In this document: in pieces, positions 1-10,893 of the stretch
Layout: the number at the start of each line of letters is the position of its first letter
Numbering within the stretch: position 1 is the stretch's first letter
Source: Zygnema cylindricum
Taxonomy: Eukaryota; Streptophyta; Zygnematophyceae; Zygnematales; Zygnemataceae
Direction of reading: 5' to 3'
Assembly: GCA_037447655.1 (NCBI GenBank)
Contig: JBBHKE010001492.1
Span: 62,001-126,000 of the forward strand
Length of the DNA stretch: 64,000 nucleotides
Position numbers and translations under genes: made by a program
Notes under the pieces: generated by a model
Database searches by the model: none
The model's input: only the letters and a program-made list of their open reading frames with translations
What the model was told of the DNA's origin: nothing

Positions 1-2439
1 TCCTAATCTTCTTTGTATATTTGAAGGGGTCAAATGACTTCCCTTCATCCATGACAACTAAGTGTTTGACCAGAATGATATCTTTCTTTGCCAAGTCATA
101 TACTCTATATCCCTTAACATCCTCATCATATCCCACAAAGTATCCAGGTTTTCCCTTAGCATCTAGTTTCCAGTTTTTCCTATCCGTGTCAAGACTGTAA
201 ACTTGGCTACCAAATACTTTAAGGTGTGAGATATCTGGTTTCCTTCCAACCCATCTCTCATAAGGTGTGACTCCCTTTACAGCTGAGGTGAGGACTCTAT
301 TCTTAATATAGTTGGCAAAGTTCATTCCCTCTGCCCAAAATCTCTTTCCTATTTTCTTGTCTGCCAACATACTGCATTCACTATCTCTTAGTGTTCTATT
401 CAACCTCTCAGCTACCCCATTTTGTTCCGGGTTATATGGTACAGTTTTCTGGTGTTGCACTCCCTCATCTCTCAGATATTCCTCAAACTGGTTAGAGGTA
501 TATTCCCCCCCATTATCACTCCTTATCCTCTTAATAGGGGTTTCATGCAACTTCTCACTCCAAGCTTTATATTCTTTGAAGTAAGTGGATGCTTCAGACT
601 TATTTTTCAGAAAGTAGACTCTAGAGTATCTAGACCAATCATCAATTATTGTCATCATAAACCTCTTTCCTCCAACCGAAGGTACTTTTGCAGGTCCCCA
701 AATATCTGTGTGGACCAAATCTAACACTTTCTCACCTCTATATGTGGCGGCTTTGGGAAAGGGAAGTCTGTGAGCCTTACCTTGAGCACAACTACTACAA
801 TCATCCATTATTTCATTATCCCCAAACTGAATGCCATCTACTACCCCAAGCTTTTTCATTTCCCTTAACCTATCAAAATGCACATGCCCCAAACGCTTAT
901 GCCAAATCATCACCTTAGGAACACCAACATAGTAAGCATTCTTCTTTTCATTACTCAAGTTAAGCCTAAACATTCCTTGGCTACCCTTATCTGCTGTGAA
1001 GTAAACTTCATTCCCATACTTAGCTGTAAAGACTCCCTTTCTGGTGAAGGTATCAAACTCTTTGTCATCTAACACAGACGTAGAGACAAGATTTTCACTC
1101 AGCTGAGGAATGTAAAGTACATCTGAGAATGTAAGTATAGAGGTCTTACCCTCCACTAAGACTTTCAGATCTACTGATCCCACTAGATCTGTAGTAACCA
1201 CTCTCCCATCCCCATACTCTATCTCTACAGTAGGAATCTTTCGTAGCTTAGTGAAGAGTTCTTTATCACGGCACATATGCATGGATGCACCTGAGTCGAT
1301 GATCCATCCTTCCTGTGGAGCTTCCCGAATTGCTCCAAGGGCACACTCCTGCCTCCGAGGGATCTCCTTCTCCTCCAGACTCTCGTCAAGAAGAAGCTCC
1401 CCATCCTCCTCAGATGACTCATCCTCGATTTCTCCTGACACTTTTGTAACCACAAGTGCCTTTTTCTTCCCTCCGGAAGAACCCCCTCCACGGTTTTCTT
1501 GGAGCCTCAGCTCTGACAACTTGACACAATCTGCAATAAAGTGTCCCGGCTTTTTGCAATAATGACAAAGACCCTTTGGGGGCCTCTGTCCCCCAGAATT
1601 ATCTCTTTCCCCTCTATAAGGTTTCTTCGGATCCTTCCCCCATCGGTCCCCTCCTGCTGCTAGAGCTTGAATGCTCTTTCCTCCTCTCCTAATCTCCATT
1701 GTGTTTTCCTGCACAAGTATCATCCTGACTACTGTGTTCCATTTCTATGAACTATCAGGCATTCCCTGTACTCGGTACACTATGTTTTCGACTCATCTGG
1801 TAATTTCATGATAAGGGTGTTAACTTTCATTTTCATTGTACCTGTCCACCCGGCACTTTCCATTTCCATATACAAACAAGAAAGATCATTACAGTAATCT
1901 AACATCTTTCCTCCTTTGTAAGTGTAACTCAATAGCTTTTGCTCAGCCAACTGGAGCTCCTGAATAGTTCCAGCTCTATAAATCTCCACCAAACTCTCCC
2001 ACAATTCCTTTGCCTTGTAAATGTGAAGATGAGGAGTGGCCAAACCTTGAGTGAGGTGCCTCAAAATGAAGTTCTTGGCAGCCATGTTTACATCCTCCCA
2101 CATTTGAGTATCGTTCTCCACGGTCTTCACGGTCGCCGTTCCCGATACTGTGGCAATAGGAGTGAGGGGTGTCTCCTTCCCTTTCTCCTTTTCGGACACA
2201 CTGCTGTCCCCATCATCTGCCTCCTCCGCTGAGGCAGCCGTTGTTGCAGAAAACCTTACTCCCCCAAATCCTGGTGGAGTTCCCGAAGGTGGACGTTTCA
2301 CTTGTCCACTGACGATACCCCAGTATCGTTTTTCACACAAAGCTCCCATCATCATGGCTTCCCAATAGATGAACCCAGATCCATTGAAGGTGGGCACCCT
2401 AGAGGGTGGGCCCATAACCTGCAATTCTGTGTCCTCCAT
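1..2439 (-). pseudogene. gag-pol of E1 (gag, protease, integrase; 3' part outside window)
   Basis: The polyprotein opens with ATG at 2437-2439 inside the LTR. Gag (to about 1780) has the Copia UBN2-type capsid region, including QLAEQKLLSYTYKGG. A 1-bp deletion near 1785 shifts the frame, and TAG at 1745-1747 interrupts the next frame. After that the reading is open to position 1. It shows an intact CX2CX4HX4C zinc knuckle (CHYCKKPGHFIADC, near 1520-1572), the protease site DSGAS near 1300, the integrase HHCC zinc region near 770-920, and the catalytic triad in HTDIWGP (about 700), SDNGGEY (about 510) and NPEQNGVAE (about 420). All three acidic residues are present. It is probably a recently active copy with only two lesions in view. 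Confidence 0.85.
2405..2419 (-). promoter_or_regulatory. Half-tRNA(iMet) primer-binding site of E1
   Basis: Directly after the LTR, in element sense, is GGTTATGGGCCCACC. This is the exact reverse complement of 15 nt around the anticodon of plant initiator tRNA-Met. It does not begin with the TGG that pairs with a tRNA 3' CCA end. Drosophila copia is known to prime from an initiator-tRNA fragment at a near-identical site. The site also lies within the gag reading frame, which starts upstream in the LTR. Confidence 0.8.
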
Positions 2440-3421
2440 TGGACTACAGAATACATGAAGCCTCTAGATAGTATTTAACTAACCCACTTTAAGCCACGAC
2501 CACTTCTGCCAAAGAAGGCAAACCGAGAATTTGACTGCACCCCTGTGTAGCCTGGACTCCCTTGAGTCCGTAGCAAAAAAAATCACTGAAAACGGCCAAC
2601 CAGGCGATAAGTTATGAGCCGGCAAAAATGCCAATTTATACAAAGCTCTCTTAGAGAGAGGTGTCTGTCTACCAAATATTTCCTAAGTCCTAAATCCCTC
2701 TCACAACCCCTATCTACTAAAGTACGAACCAATCGTATTACTGTAAAGTACAGAAAGGTACTATGGCCGATGTACTTTCTATACGGCCGGTGTACGACAA
2801 GGCTCTTGAGTGGACGCGTGTCATTTTTCCACTTGTCCGTATTTCCTCCGGAATTCCCGCGACCGAATGTCATCCTTCCACGCGGCGCCACGTCATGCCA
2901 CGTCCATAAAATCCAAAGTGACCATTCCGCGATCTCGGCGACGACGTGCGCCGTCGGATTAAATCCGACATTAAATGTCGACCGTTAAAAGTGTCTGTTT
3001 CATTTGTTTCGTGCGAAATGACGTTTCGCACTAAACTTTAACAAGTTCTATGTTCGTTTCGTTTTATATTCCAGTTAGATCATTTCGGTACTATACAACA
3101 GTTTATATATGAATGAAATCCTATATAATCTAACGGACTTCTACGACAGACTGGTTAGAGCTAACGGCTACGCCGCGCTCTACCGGTCGGGGGTTCGAGT
3201 CCTGCCGGACTCAACCTTTTGTTGAGAGTGACTTAAGTCACTCTTTAGTCCTTCCTATGGAGCTGAGGCAGCCATGGCTCCATCGCTCTCTCTCTCTTTC
3301 AGTGACTACAACAAGTATGGGGGAGAGAGAGAAGAGATGGAGGCAGGCTGCCATCATTTCTTATATATGTTTCCGCTAATTTATTTTAAACTAGAAAATA
3401 CAAAAACTACTTATTTCAACA
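2420..3421 (-). repeat. 5' LTR of E1 (1002 bp)
   Basis: The LTR begins TGTTG at 3421 and ends TGCA at 2420, directly against the primer-binding site. In element sense it holds three parts. First, a purine/pyrimidine-rich foldback at 3267-3352, with arms GGCAGCC and GGCTGCC. Second, a tRNA-like block at about 3143-3215 in the opposite orientation. Third, a GTAC-rich palindromic block near 2740-2800, shared with the LTRs of E2, E3 and E4. The gag ATG (2437-2439) lies 20 nt inside the LTR. The 3' LTR is outside the window, so the ends rest on the TG...CA termini, the primer site and the junction with E2. Confidence 0.85.
3143..3215 (+). other. tRNA-like block in the E1 LTR, antisense to the element
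   Basis: On the plus strand this stretch has an A-box-like CTGGTTAGAGC (about 3151-3161) and a perfect B box GGTTCGAGTCC (3192-3202) at tRNA-like spacing, followed by CGGACTC where an acceptor strand would lie. The T-arm pairs imperfectly and the acceptor stem does not close, so it is not called as a functional tRNA gene. The same position in the E3 LTR, and in decayed form in E2 and E4, holds a related block in the same antisense orientation. Confidence 0.6.
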
Positions 3422-5500
3422 CCTATGTTATCCAGAGATTTAGGGGGTAGTGAAGTAGTTAATTTACTAAAAGGTAGTTGTCGCCTACAATATTTGATCC
3501 TGGTAGATACGCATGGGAAATGCCGCCGGTAGCAGGTAACCTCATCTATTTAGTCTAGGATTAGTGGTAAGTGATATAGAGTGTATTATGTATTTAAACG
3601 TTAACATGTAGACTAATTCATTTAACAAGAAACTATATACGGGATACATAGAGTCAGTTATAAAAGTACTGATTGTTGTTTGTGAAGATTTAGTTTCGTG
3701 CGTATGTGAAATTTGATGCGCACGCGACGTTTCGTGCGTATATATTTTACATGATGTACTGTGGAGTTTTGAACACTTTGCGGTTCGGGGGAATTAAATG
3801 TACGAGTAAATTTAATGGGGTAATTGAGTGGCGCGAAATGTGATAGGAAATGGACGGCGGATCGCGAATCGATCCGACGATTAATGTTCGAAATGTTTTT
3901 AAAGTGTTCGCCGTAAGTACGGACCATAATGGGACAGGCGACATTTATTAAAAGGGACGTCGCCGGTACGGTTCGTCTTATTTGACAGGTGTATTCTAAT
4001 TTCGACGTGCGACATTTATGACAAAGTACGTGATTTCGGTACGGACAGGATTTGGATGGTACGGGTTATTTCGGCAAGTGATTCGAGTTACACGTGGAGG
4101 GCGGACGACGTCCGCCGATATTTCTAAGGGATCGTATTGTTTGATGACGTGTTATTAAGTGGACCGTACATATGCGATCTCGGTTCACTACGTGGATTTA
4201 TCTGCAAGTGACTAAGCGAGTTGTCGCTTATGACGCGTATTTTGCGGACGCGTCGGTGTAAATATTTGAAACAACATTGTCTTGTCTTACGTGAATTAAT
4301 ATTTTAGTGTTGATTATTATAGTTTCTATTTAGGTGATCATTTAGGGTTTCGGTATTTTAATTTGTGTGTATGCAGTGTCGTACTTGCAGACAAGTGTAC
4401 GCTTATGATTGGTCAACTCTCATGTGTACACTTACGGTTAGGCTATTTGTCGTTGTAGATTATTATGGTTAAATAATATTTAGTGGAAGTTATGTTGTTT
4501 AATTTGACACGTAGCTATTTGTTGACAGCTCGCAAGTGTATATATAGATTTGAGCTTCATTAGGAAAATAATCAATGCTTAGCATGAAAAGTAGGGACCG
4601 AAGATGTAGACTTTTAGGGTTGCCGATAAGGTCATGCACTTTGAATGATATAATGATTATTTGATTATACTTTGATTATACTTTTGTTTATGTGTGATGC
4701 ATTGTTTGTTATTATTTATTTATGTTATTTTATATATGTTTGATATGCACTGTTTTGGCATTTGTCCTAGGGTTTGTTTAATTGTTCAATGGCCTAGCTT
4801 TGCTTAGCTTCTTGCATGATAGTTTGGGTTGCTTCTGCGGTCTATTTTAGACCAAAGAACAACACGGATTACGAGTACGAAGAATAAATAAATACCGCGC
4901 ATTTGTTTTGATAGCGAAACAAATACATCGCAACTATTTATGACGACTACGATTGAAATGGACATTTAATCTGAAGGCAAGAAAGCATGCCGAGATCGCG
5001 GAAGAAGATTTCGGTGGTTTATGGTTGCCGCCACATCGGATGACACGTGGCACCACCACATTGTATTTCGGCATCTCCAAGGATTACGGAAACGAATCCA
5101 GAAAAGACACGTGTCGACATTTTTGTCATGTCGTACAATGTTTGTACATGAAGTACAACGACAGCTGTACTTTTATATACGGTACAGCAATATGATTGGT
5201 GCCGTATGTCACTAGATAGAGTTTTAGAGAGAGATAGGACTTAGAAAAAATTGGTAGATAGGACCCTCTCTCCCACAAAGCTTCTATATAAAAGGTCAAA
5301 CTTTGACCCTCTATAATTTACTGCTCAGGGGAGCATATTCAGAGATTCTATTTGCTATAGACTCAGGGGAGTCTTGCCTTTATAGGGGTGAAGGTGGACA
5401 GAGTTTTTGTTTGCCAAGGTGGCGGTTATTCTTGCTGAAAGACAGAGGGGTCAGGGTTATCCTAGAGACTCTGAGGTCCTATGGAGGTCTTAGAGTTAGA
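3422..5500 (+). repeat. 5' LTR of E2 (5'-truncated, with nested solo LTR)
   Basis: This is homologous to the 3' LTR at 9845-10,892 from its position 10,002 onward. Matching landmarks include the ATCCAGAGATTTA block, the TAGTCTAGGATTAGTG block, the CCGCGCATTTG block and the GTAC-rich palindrome, and the gag ATG sits at 5481. The continuity with the 3' LTR is broken at 3674-4864 by a foreign insertion. The antisense tRNA-like block here (about 3480-3560) is decayed, with no clean B box. Confidence 0.85.
3674..4864. mobile_element. Solo LTR nested in the E2 5' LTR (1191 bp)
   Basis: The insertion begins TGTTGTTTG and ends AACAACA, the inverted TG...CA ends of an LTR. It is flanked by CTGAT (3669-3673) and CGGAT (4865-4869). 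The uninterrupted homologous site in the 3' LTR of E2 reads CGGAT once (at about 10,233), so the two flanks are a 5-bp target duplication with one later change. There is no coding sequence inside. I do not recognise the family. The TGTTG...CAACA ends are like those of E5, but the interior is not obviously similar. Confidence 0.8.
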
Positions 5501-8500
5501 GATTATGGGCCCACCTTGTAGGGTGCCCATATCAAATGGAGCTGGCTTCATATACCGGGGAAAGTATGATGACAGGAGCCCTATGTGAGAAACCGTTTTG
5601 GGGAATAGTGAGTGGACAGATGAGGTGCCCATCCAGTCTTGGGAAACCTCCAGGGTTTACAAGAGGCAGATTCACTGGAGATGCAGATCCATCATCAACG
5701 GAGGGGACAAAGGAAGGAGAGGTGGTGGACAAAGGAAAGGAGAAGGAGATGACCACAATAATAGTAACTGGTTCGGCATTCATGTCACCTATTTCGAGGA
5801 ACAAGCAGAATGATATTGATACCTGTGACTTCAACAATATGGCGGCATAACACTTCATCCTCCGCCATCTTACTCAACGACTTGCATGTCCTCATTTGCA
5901 GGTAGAAAGGGCATCCGATCTTTGGAGGGCTCTCATAGAGATGTACAGAAGTGGTACGATTGTGCAACAACAGTTGGCTGATCAGAAAGTTAAGGAGTAT
6001 GTATACAAAGGGGGGAAGATGTTGGATTTTTGCAATGAGCTTGCTATATTTTTCATGGAGCTAGAGAGTGCTAGAAAATATTTTAGTGAAAAAAAAAAGG
6101 TTAACTGTCTACTGATGAAGCTACCCAATGAGTTCGAGAACATAGTCAACCGTGTGCAGGACTTGCCGGACTCAAGGTGGATATGGAACTCAGTGGTAAG
6201 AATGATTCTCGTTCGGGAGAATACAATTGAGATCTGAAGGAGAGGAAAGAGTGGGCAAGCCTTGGCAGCTAGGACCGACTGGAAGAACAAGGATTCTCGA
6301 AGACCGATCAGAAATTACGGAGGAGGGGAGCAGAAAAATCAGACCGACGAGTTCGGACCAAGGGCTCCCAAGGGTTTATGTCATTTCTATAAGAAACCAG
6401 GGCACTATATGGGGGACTACACTAAGCTAACCGAGCTTCGGTTAAAGGAGGGGCAGACCGGTGGAACCTCGAGAGGAAAGAAAAAGGCCCTTGTGACACA
6501 GGTACATGAGGTAATTTCCGAAGACGAGGACGATGAGCTCCTATTGGATGAGGAGTTGGAAGCGACAAACGAGGTAGAAATTCCACGAAAGCAGAAATGT
6601 GCTTTCGGTGGATTAAAAGGTGAAGCAGATTGGATTGTAGATTCAGGTGCCTCCATGCACATGTGTAAGGATAAACACCTGTTCACTAAGATAAGAAAGA
6701 TTCCCACCGTAGAGATAGAGTACGGGGATGGGAGGATAGTCACTACTAATCTTGTTGGATCGGTAGATCTGAAAGTATTGGTAGAAGGAAAGACATCCAT
6801 AGTTACATTATCCGATGTATTGTTTATTCCGGAGCTGAACAAAAACCTCATCTCTACGTCTGTATTTGATGATAAGGGTTTTGATACTAACACTAGGAAA
6901 TGAGTCTTTACTGCTAGTTTTGAGGAGGAAGTTTATTTCACCGCTGAAAAAGGTAGCGAAGGATTGTTTAGGCTGATTTTAAGCAATGAAGAGAAGAAAC
7001 TTTATTATGCTGGTGTTCATGATATAATGATGTGGCATAAGAGGCTTGGGCATGTGAATCTAGATAAGCTAAGAGAGATGAAAAGATGAGAGTGGTGGAA
7101 GGAATTCAGTTCAGTGAGAGTGAGAATCTAAGTGATTGTAGTGGATGTGCTCAAGGTAAAGCCCACAGATTGCCCTTTCCCAAAACGGCCACCTATTGGG
7201 AGAAAAAATTCTAGATCTAGTACACACACATGTTTGGGGACCGGCCAAAGTGCCCTCACCGGAGGGGAAGAGATTTATGATAACTATCACTGATGATTGG
7301 TCTCGGTATTCCAAGGTGTATTTTTTGAAAAACAAGTCAGAAGCTCAGGATTGTTTTAGACAGTGTAAAGCATGGAGCGAAAAACTCAATGAAACTCCAA
7401 TCAAGAGAGTAAGGAGTGACAATGGTGGAGAGTATACTTCTAACAAGTTTGAGGATTTTTTGAGGGAAGATGGAGTTCAACACCAAAAGACAAGTCTAGA
7501 AAACCCGGAACAGAATGGGGTAGTTGAACAATTAAATATGACACTGAGTGATAGTGCTAGAAGAATGTTGTCGGATAAGAAGATAGGAAAAAGGTTTTGG
7601 GCAGAAGCAATGAACTACGCTAATTACCTCAAAAATAGAGTTCTTACCTCAGCTATAAAAGATCAAACACCTTATGAGAAATGGACAGGCCGAAAACAAG
7701 ACATATCTCACTTAAAGGTTTTTAGTAGTCAAGTATTCAGACTAGATACAAATCGGTCTAATTGGAAGCTAGATGCTAAAGGAAAACCGGGATACTTATT
7801 AGGATATGATGAGGATGTTAAAGGATATAGAGTTTACGATCTAAAAAAGAAGATATAATCTTTATAAAACATCTAGGAGTTATGGATGAAGGAAAGTCCA
7901 TGGATCCCTTTAAGTATACAAAGTAAAAATCAGATTTGGGTCACAAAATTCCGATGACTTTGAGCATCCTTACTATCCAGGTTTTAGAGAAGATGACATT
8001 CTTGCAGGTACAAATCAGACCGAAAAGGACTCGGTTGCGGAAACTCCAGTGACAACTCTACCCGAAGCGGAAGACATGATGGAAATTGCTTCGGAATCAA
8101 GGGATAGGGGAGAAGCCGAGATTGTTCGAAAGAACCCACGAGAACCATCTATTCCGGCCCTAGATTTTGAGGGGGGAAGGAGAAGTAGCAAAATATTACC
8201 AAAAAAACAGGTTAATAACAAGGTAACAAAACTATCTCATCAAGATGAACCTCAAACTTATGGAGAGGCGATGACTTGTCCAGAAAGGAACCGGTGGAAG
8301 ACAGCCATCAATGAGGAGATGGCCTCAATTATGGCAGCCGATACTTGGGTGCTGGTGGACTGTCCACTTAATCGAAAACCAATCTGTTGTAAGTGGGTTT
8401 TCAAATTAAAACTGAACCCAGATAACACAATCGAGCGCTACAAGGCCGGACTAATGGCAAGGGGATTTACACAAAGGAGGGAATTGACTACGAGGAAACC

Positions 8501-9832
8501 TTTGCCCCGGTGGTCAGATTTCCCTCTGTCCGCATACTTCTCAGCCTGGCAGCAGCGTAAGACATGGAAGTGCACCAGATGGACATCAAGACAACCTTTT
8601 TGCATGGAGAATTGGAAGAGGAGATCTTCATGCGACAACCCGAAGGGTTTGTGGAGGAAGGAGAGGAGAGTAAGGTATGCCGGCTGATTAAATCTCTTTA
8701 TGGTTTGAAACAGGCGCCTCCACAATGGAATAAGAAGCTTGATGAGTTTCTTACCGGTCTGGGATATATCCGGATCAGCTCAGATCACTCAATCTATATT
8801 TTCGAAGATGAGGAATGTTTTATATTTATTGCAATTTATGTTGATGATTTGCTTCTTTTAAGTAAATTAATGAAAAAAATTAATAAACTGAAAACCGATT
8901 TTAAGGGGAGATTTGAAATGAACGATATGGGGGAAGCAAAATATATTTTGGGAATTCAAGTAGAGAGAGACCGAAAAAGAAAAATTATAAGATTGACTCA
9001 AAATGAAACAATAAGGAACATGCTTGAAAAATTTCAAATGGATAAAGCTAATAGTTGTACAACTCCATTGGAGTTGAAGAAGGGAAGTGAGGGGAGTGAG
9101 GAAGAAGGAGTCATAGTCTTAGACGAGGAATTATCTCTTGAAGAACAGAGTTCATGCAGACTATTCCTTAGTGGCAAGTAGTGGGAAGTCTAATCTATTT
9201 TATAAATTGTACCCGGCCTGATTTAGCTGCAGCTGTAGGAGCGCTGAGTAGAAGTCTAAATGCTCCCACTAAGAAGCATTCGGAGGCAGCTGAGAGAGTC
9301 GTTAGATATTTGATAGGAACTAGGGATCTATGGTTGCATTTGGGTGGGGAGAATACTGACATCACTACTTGGAGTGATGCTAGTTATGGTGATGCTCCGA
9401 TGAGGAGATGTACTTCTGGATATGTATTATATGTGGGTGATGGGGCTTGCTATTGGAGTAGCAAAACAACATAAGGTTATTGCTCAGTCCACCATGGAGG
9501 CTGAGTATATGGCCTCTTGCTCTGCTGTAAAAGAATTGATGTGGGTCAAATCTTTGCTTGGTGAGCTTGGTCACCTTAAGAGTGGTGTGCAGAATTTTTT
9601 TTGTGATAATCAGGCAGCGATCGCTATTTCTGCCAATCCTAAACATCATTTTAAAGCCAAACACATGGACATTAGACTCAGCTTTGTTAGAGAGAAAGTG
9701 GAAAACAAAATAATTAGTTTAGAGTACCGACCAGATAGCGAGATGGTGGCAGATATGTTGACCAAACCTGTGCCTTCCCCAAAGCTAATTTTCTGCAGGG
9801 AGAAGTGTGGTCTGAAATTAAACAGTGACTAG
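5481..9832 (+). pseudogene. gag-pol of E2 (multiply disabled)
   Basis: The start ATG (5481) is inside the LTR, 20 nt before its end. Domains in order: gag (about 5500-6240), a zinc knuckle near 6374-6415 in which two Cys are Tyr (CHFYKKPGHYMGDY), protease DSGAS near 6643, integrase (7196-7858; SDNGGEY and NPEQNG visible), reverse transcriptase with YVDD at 8837-8848, and RNase H (about 9181-9830, ending CREKCGLKL). Lesions include a frameshift near 5565, TAA at about 5848, TGA at 6235 and 6901, frameshifts near 7085 and 8475, and one near 9150 just before RNase H. The last two are shared with E4. It cannot make a full polyprotein. Confidence 0.85.
5501..5515 (+). promoter_or_regulatory. Half-tRNA(iMet) primer-binding site of E2
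   Basis: GATTATGGGCCCACC follows the 5' LTR directly. It matches the anticodon-region complement of initiator tRNA-Met at 14 of 15 positions and aligns with the perfect site of E1. Confidence 0.75.
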
Positions 9833-9844
9833 AAATAAGGGGAG

Positions 9845-10892
9845 TGTAGAAATTGATGGTTCTTTTAGTATTTTCTAGGTCCAAAATAAAAGTGCAGAAA
9901 GAGAAGCCGAGGCAGCCTGACTCTAACTTCTCTCCAACTCTCACACTTGCTGCAGTCACTGAGAAGTTGGAGAGGAAGCTAGTGTAATGGCTGCCTATGC
10001 TATCCAGAGATTTACGGGGTAGTGAAGTAGTTAATTTACTAAAAGGTAGTTGTCGCCTAGAGGATAAGATCTTGGTACATACGGATGGGAAATGCCGACG
10101 GTAGCCGGTAACCTCATCCATTTAGTCTAGGATTAGTGATAAGTGATATAGAGTGTATTACGTATTTAAACGTTAACATGTAGACTAATTCATTTAACGA
10201 CAAACTATATACAGGATACATAGAGTCAGTGATAAAAGTACGGATTTCGAGTAACAAGAATAAATAAGTACCGCGCATTTGTTTTGATAGCGAAACAAAT
10301 ACATCACAACTATTTATGACGGCTACGATTGAAATCGACATTCAATCGGACGGCCGGAAAGCATGCCGATATCGCGGAAGAAGATTTCGGCAGTTTATGG
10401 TCGCCGCCACATCGGATGACACGTGGAACCACGACATTGGATTTCGGCATCTCCGGGGATTACGGAAACGAATCCAAAAAATATATATGTCGACATTTTT
10501 GTCATGTCGTACAATGTTCGTACATAAAGTACACCGACAACTGTACTTTTATGTACGCTACAGCAATATGATTGGTGTCGTACGTCAGTAGATAGAGTTT
10601 TAGAGAGAGATAGGACTTAGAAAAAAATGGTAGATAGGACCCTCTCTTTAGAGAGCTTTCGTACAAAATGTCAAACTTTGACCCTCCATAACTTACTGCT
10701 CAAAGGAGCAAATTTTAGAGATTCTTTTTGCTATAGACTCAAGGGAGTCTTGCCTTCATAGGGGTGAAGGTGGTCAGAGTTTTTGTTTGCCAGGGTGGCA
10801 GTTATTCGTGCTGAAAGACAAAGGGGTCAGGGTTATCCTAGAGGCTTCGTGTGAGTTGCTTACTCTGAGGTCCTATGGAGGTCTCAGAGTTG
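9845..10892 (+). repeat. 3' LTR of E2 (about 1048 bp)
   Basis: The LTR starts TGTAGAAATTG directly after the polypurine tract AGAAATAAGGGGAG (9831-9844). It contains an intact copy of the gag ATG region (ATGGAGGTCTCAGAG at about 10,875) and ends at AGAGTTG, where E3 sequence begins. A foldback of CT-rich and GA-rich arms lies near 9900-10,000. The antisense tRNA-like block near 10,060-10,135 is decayed. Confidence 0.85.
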
Positions 10893-10893
10893 C

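Larger units (their letters stand above)
1..3421 (-). mobile_element. Copia element E1 (5' LTR, gag and part of pol; runs off the left edge)
   Basis: This LTR retrotransposon is read on the minus strand. It starts at 3421 with TGTTGAAATAAG and continues through a 5' LTR (2420-3421), a half-tRNA primer site (2405-2419), gag, protease and integrase before leaving the window at position 1, just after the integrase C-terminal region. The order gag, protease, integrase ahead of reverse transcriptase is the Copia (Pseudoviridae) order. The first bases beyond its LTR (CCTAT at 3422) continue the interior of the 5' LTR of E2, so E1 appears to have landed inside that LTR. The missing first ~157 bp of the E2 LTR should therefore lie beyond E1's other end, outside the window. 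Coding damage is light: one 1-bp deletion near 1785 and one nonsense codon at 1745-1747. Confidence 0.9.
3422..10892 (+). mobile_element. Copia element E2 (5' LTR interrupted, decayed gag-pol, 3' LTR)
   Basis: This plus-strand Copia element is nearly complete within the window. Its 5' LTR is missing about the first 157 bp, displaced by E1, and is split by a solo LTR at 3674-4864. The body runs from the primer site at 5501 to the polypurine tract at 9831-9844, and the 3' LTR occupies 9845 to about 10,892. Corrected for the insertion and the missing start, the two LTRs agree in length at about 1040-1048 bp. The right end abuts a truncated minus-strand element (E3) with no intervening sequence, which fits insertion of E2 into E3. 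Confidence 0.85.

Noticed and set aside
3143-3215. A genuine tRNA gene
   Set aside because: The B box is perfect, but the acceptor stem does not close and no clear anticodon arm can be drawn. Its repeated position in LTRs makes it an LTR component.
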